A stretch of DNA of 54,312 nucleotides from JANRLJ01 sp034437895 (GTDB taxonomy: Bacteria > Chloroflexota > Anaerolineae > Aggregatilineales > Phototrophicaceae): assembly GCA_034437895.1 (NCBI GenBank), contig DAOTTO010000418.1, positions 1 through 54,312 on the forward strand. Direction: 5' to 3'. Below are positions 52,559 through 54,312 of this stretch, piece by piece (the first letter of the stretch is position 1; each line of letters starts with the position of its first letter). The position numbers and the translations under genes were made by a program. Under the pieces are notes generated by a model. The model was not told the DNA's origin. It ran no database searches and saw nothing but the letters and a program-made list of their open reading frames with translations.

Positions 52559-53953
52559 TCACCCGGAAATAATCGCTAATGAATCAGGCGTATATTGCCT
52601 CTGGGGAAGCCGCCCTTGCATACTGTACGGGCCTGTCCAAGTAATCTCCAAATCGACCACTTGTCCGCGTCTATCACTAACTTCAGCGTTGTCTTCGAAG
52701 AAGACTAATTTGTTTTGTGAGGTGCGTCCACGCCATTTCCCCTTGTGTTGATCTTCGATCAGCACTGGTAAGGTCTTACCTAGAAAATGGCTGTTAATTT
52801 CCGCCACAACCTGCGCCTGTAGCTCATCGAGTATTTCATGACGGCGCTTTTTCTCGACTTCCGGCACATCGTCTTCCATGCGGCGGGCGCTAACGGTGTT
52901 GGGACGTGGACTATAACGTGCCAAATGGACTTTATCCAATTTTAAATCTTCTAATAGGCGATAAGTGTCCATAAATTGGGCTTCTGTCTCGCCAGAAAAG
53001 CCTACGATGATGTCAGTATTGATGGCGACATCTGGGATACGCTTGCGGATGTTATCGATCAAAACGCGATATTGCGCGGTGGTATACCCGCGTTTCATGT
53101 TTTCTAGAACGACATCATTCCCCGCTTGCACAGGGACTTCGATATGCGGCATCACGCGGGGCAGTTCTGCTACCGTATCCAACAATTTATCGGTCATCCA
53201 ATTCGGGTGGCTGGTCAAAAAGCGGATGCGCTCTAAGCCAGTTTCTTCCGCCACGCTATGCACAATACGCAGCAAATCCGCTAAATCGGGGCCGTCGTCA
53301 ATATCCTTGCCATAGCGATCAACGATCTGCCCAAGCAGCGTCACTTCTTTCACCCCTTGCAGCGCCAAACTGCGGACATGAGCCACAATCTCGCCAACAC
53401 TCCGACTGCGTTCTATACCACGCCGGAACGGGATGATGCAGAACGAGCAAGCATGAGAACACCCAAACACAATCGGCACATGAGCGCTGATGAGATTGCC
53501 TGCTTCATGCGCGGGTAGAATAATTTCTCCTTCGACCATATCCTGCATCACATCGCGCCGCTGCCGTGCGAGATTATCCTGCGCCATGAGTTCGGCTTCG
53601 TCCATGCGTCCGCGCAGAAATTCGACCATAGGAGCAGGTTCGGAGGGAGGAAGAAACACATCGACAAAGGGCAGTCGCTGCCGCATATACAGTGGATCTT
53701 TTACGCCGACCATGCAACCCATTACGCCGATGATTTTATCCGGTTGCTTTTCTTTAAGCGCCCGCAGCAGCATCAAACGCCCCATCGCTTTATCTTCGGC
53801 ACTTTGGCGAACGACACAGGTATTGACGACAAAAATATCGGCATCATTCTCATTCTGTGCCGCATGATAGCCCATACGCTCTAGTTCAGAGGCTAACCGT
53901 TGCGTGTCAGCCGTGTTCATCTGACACCCAAATGTCCAGATGTGATAATTCAT
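52559..53953 (-). CDS. miaB: tRNA-2-methylthio-N6-dimethylallyladenosine synthase
   Basis: A 464-residue radical SAM methylthiotransferase that modifies A37 of tRNAs. The N-terminal UPF0004 domain has C10, C46 and C80 (second cluster); the radical SAM cluster is C165, C169, C172 (GCSHACSFC); a TRAM domain closes the protein from about 390. No ribosome site is visible for the ATG at 53953, yet there is no alternative start. Nothing unusual in the catalytic residues. Confidence 0.95.
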   Translation of the reverse strand: MNYHIWTFGCQMNTADTQRLASELERMGYHAAQNENDADIFVVNTCVVRQSAEDKAMGRLMLLRALKEKQPDKIIGVMGCMVGVKDPLYMRQRLPFVDVFLPPSEPAPMVEFLRGRMDEAELMAQDNLARQRRDVMQDMVEGEIILPAHEAGNLISAHVPIVFGCSHACSFCIIPFRRGIERSRSVGEIVAHVRSLALQGVKEVTLLGQIVDRYGKDIDDGPDLADLLRIVHSVAEETGLERIRFLTSHPNWMTDKLLDTVAELPRVMPHIEVPVQAGNDVVLENMKRGYTTAQYRVLIDNIRKRIPDVAINTDIIVGFSGETEAQFMDTYRLLEDLKLDKVHLARYSPRPNTVSARRMEDDVPEVEKKRRHEILDELQAQVVAEINSHFLGKTLPVLIEDQHKGKWRGRTSQNKLVFFEDNAEVSDRRGQVVDLEITWTGPYSMQGRLPQRQYTPDSLAIISG

Positions 53954-53971
53954 CGAAATCGGTGCGAGATA

Positions 53972-54312
53972 CCCCTGCCTTTAGGCATAGGGAGGTAAGC
54001 ACCTTAATCCTTTCTATTTAATCGATAATCCCCGAAGGGAAAGGGAGATTTGCAGTTACCTGCTGGCTCTCCCTCAAAGCCTTCTCCGCTTGCGCGGGGT
54101 TAAGTTCACCTAGACAATGTTACGGACTGGTTTGGCGTGAGCGACACTGGCTTTTCCCAATCACCTGTTTAATCGCTCACCGCAGAGTTCGGCACTGGTG
54201 AGGTATCCCGAAGTGCCTATATTTTTAGTCCTAACGTAGTGCGACCTTAGCCGCATTGAGTCGGGTAAGCATTAGGGCTTTTAAAAGCCCCCGCCTTTAG
54301 GCGTGGGGATGC
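53972..54312. mobile_element. Non-autonomous IS200/IS605-type element (two hairpins, no ORF); may run past the right edge
   Basis: The last 340 bases hold no gene. They are bounded by two similar hairpins with the same orientation and the same TTTA loop: CCCCTGCCTTTAGGCATAGGG at 53972-53992 and CCCCCGCCTTTAGGCGTGGGG at 54288-54308. Hairpins of like orientation are how IS200/IS605 ends are recognised on one strand. Between them lie AGGGAGA...TCTCCCT (54042-54074), GTGAGCGA...TCGCTCAC (54137-54180) and a 16-base palindrome GGGCTTTTAAAAGCCC (54275-54290). If the right hairpin is the end, this is a PATE-like derivative; an autonomous element running rightwards cannot be excluded. Confidence 0.6.
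54042..54308 (-). ncRNA. Possible omega (HEARO-like) RNA scaffold without a nuclease gene
   Basis: Read on the minus strand, the element has several segments that recall, from memory, HEARO/IscB omega RNA scaffolds: GCGGCTAAGGTCGCACT (54238-54254), CCAGTGCCGAACTCTGC (54182-54198), CAGGTGATTGGGAAAAGCC (54149-54167) and AACATTGTCTAGGTGAACTT (54103-54122). They sit in a series of stems (8-bp GTGAGCGA/TCGCTCAC, 7-bp AGGGAGA/TCTCCCT, nested GCAG-TTAC-CTGC). If so, its guide would lie beyond 54308. No IscB or TnpB frame is present, so it would be a stand-alone RNA. Confidence 0.45.

Noticed and set aside
1..54312. CRISPR arrays, rRNA and tRNA genes
   Set aside because: I looked for regularly spaced repeats and for cloverleaf or rRNA-like stretches in the gaps and saw none.

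Overview
The window reads as an accessory-plus-housekeeping stretch of a bacterial chromosome, most likely a Chloroflexota of the Anaerolineae type. This placement is inference from gene style: a secreted lipoprotein with Pro/Thr-rich linkers, many class III cyclases joined to receiver domains, CdaA/CdaR, a V4R-type protein and tandem signal peptidases. No rRNA or tRNA gene was seen, so taxonomy cannot be fixed from the window alone.

Layout. 1-2500: the end of a FadR-type regulator and a GH3 glycosidase. 2586-11899 (minus strand): a full carbon-phosphorus lyase locus in the order phnC-phnE-phnD, then after a hairpin phnG-H-I-J-K-L-M and a hexapeptide transferase, mostly with ATGA-type overlaps. 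Divergent from it (12261-15932) lie a secreted choice-of-anchor-I-like protein and a secreted double beta-propeller phytase, so the left fifth is a phosphorus-scavenging island. 16111-19760: a DHDPS-family lyase coupled to an Old-Yellow-type flavin reductase, and a mutarotase. 19896-27653: a small unknown protein, a tandem-domain cyclase, a transporter / ATP-grasp ligase / radical-SAM aminomutase operon, and a HAMP sensor with a MinD-like ATPase. 27862-30172: xylulokinase and a polyol-type dehydrogenase behind a LacI-like operator. 30306-36673: a hybrid-free signalling operon (histidine kinase, receiver, receiver-cyclase), a zinc-ribbon protein, two signal peptidases and a receiver-GAF-cyclase. 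36678-46534: housekeeping genes der, cdaR, cdaA, a TPR protein, argF and polA. 46586-54312: a secreted alpha/beta hydrolase, a very unusual receiver-domain protein, an SH3b/CARDB lipoprotein, a V4R-like protein, miaB, and a terminal structured noncoding element.

The two strongest surprises are these. First, PhnJ, the radical enzyme of C-P lyase, is intact in length and flanked by a normal operon, yet it has a single cysteine: three of the four cysteines that form its [4Fe-4S] site and carry its thiyl radical are replaced (T251, L272, A278). The zinc histidines of PhnI are kept. Second, the 790-residue protein at 47962-50334 joins a degenerate receiver, a roadblock-like domain and a C-terminal IS200/IS605 TnpA (Y1) fold in which the HUH histidines have both become tyrosine, so it looks like a domesticated, catalytically dead transposase domain in a signalling protein. 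Other points of interest are a single-chain C1/C2-type adenylate cyclase with complementary dead halves, a KamA/ATP-grasp/transporter operon of unknown product, and a 340-bp element bounded by two like-oriented hairpins at the right edge whose minus strand resembles an IscB-type omega (HEARO) RNA without a nuclease gene.
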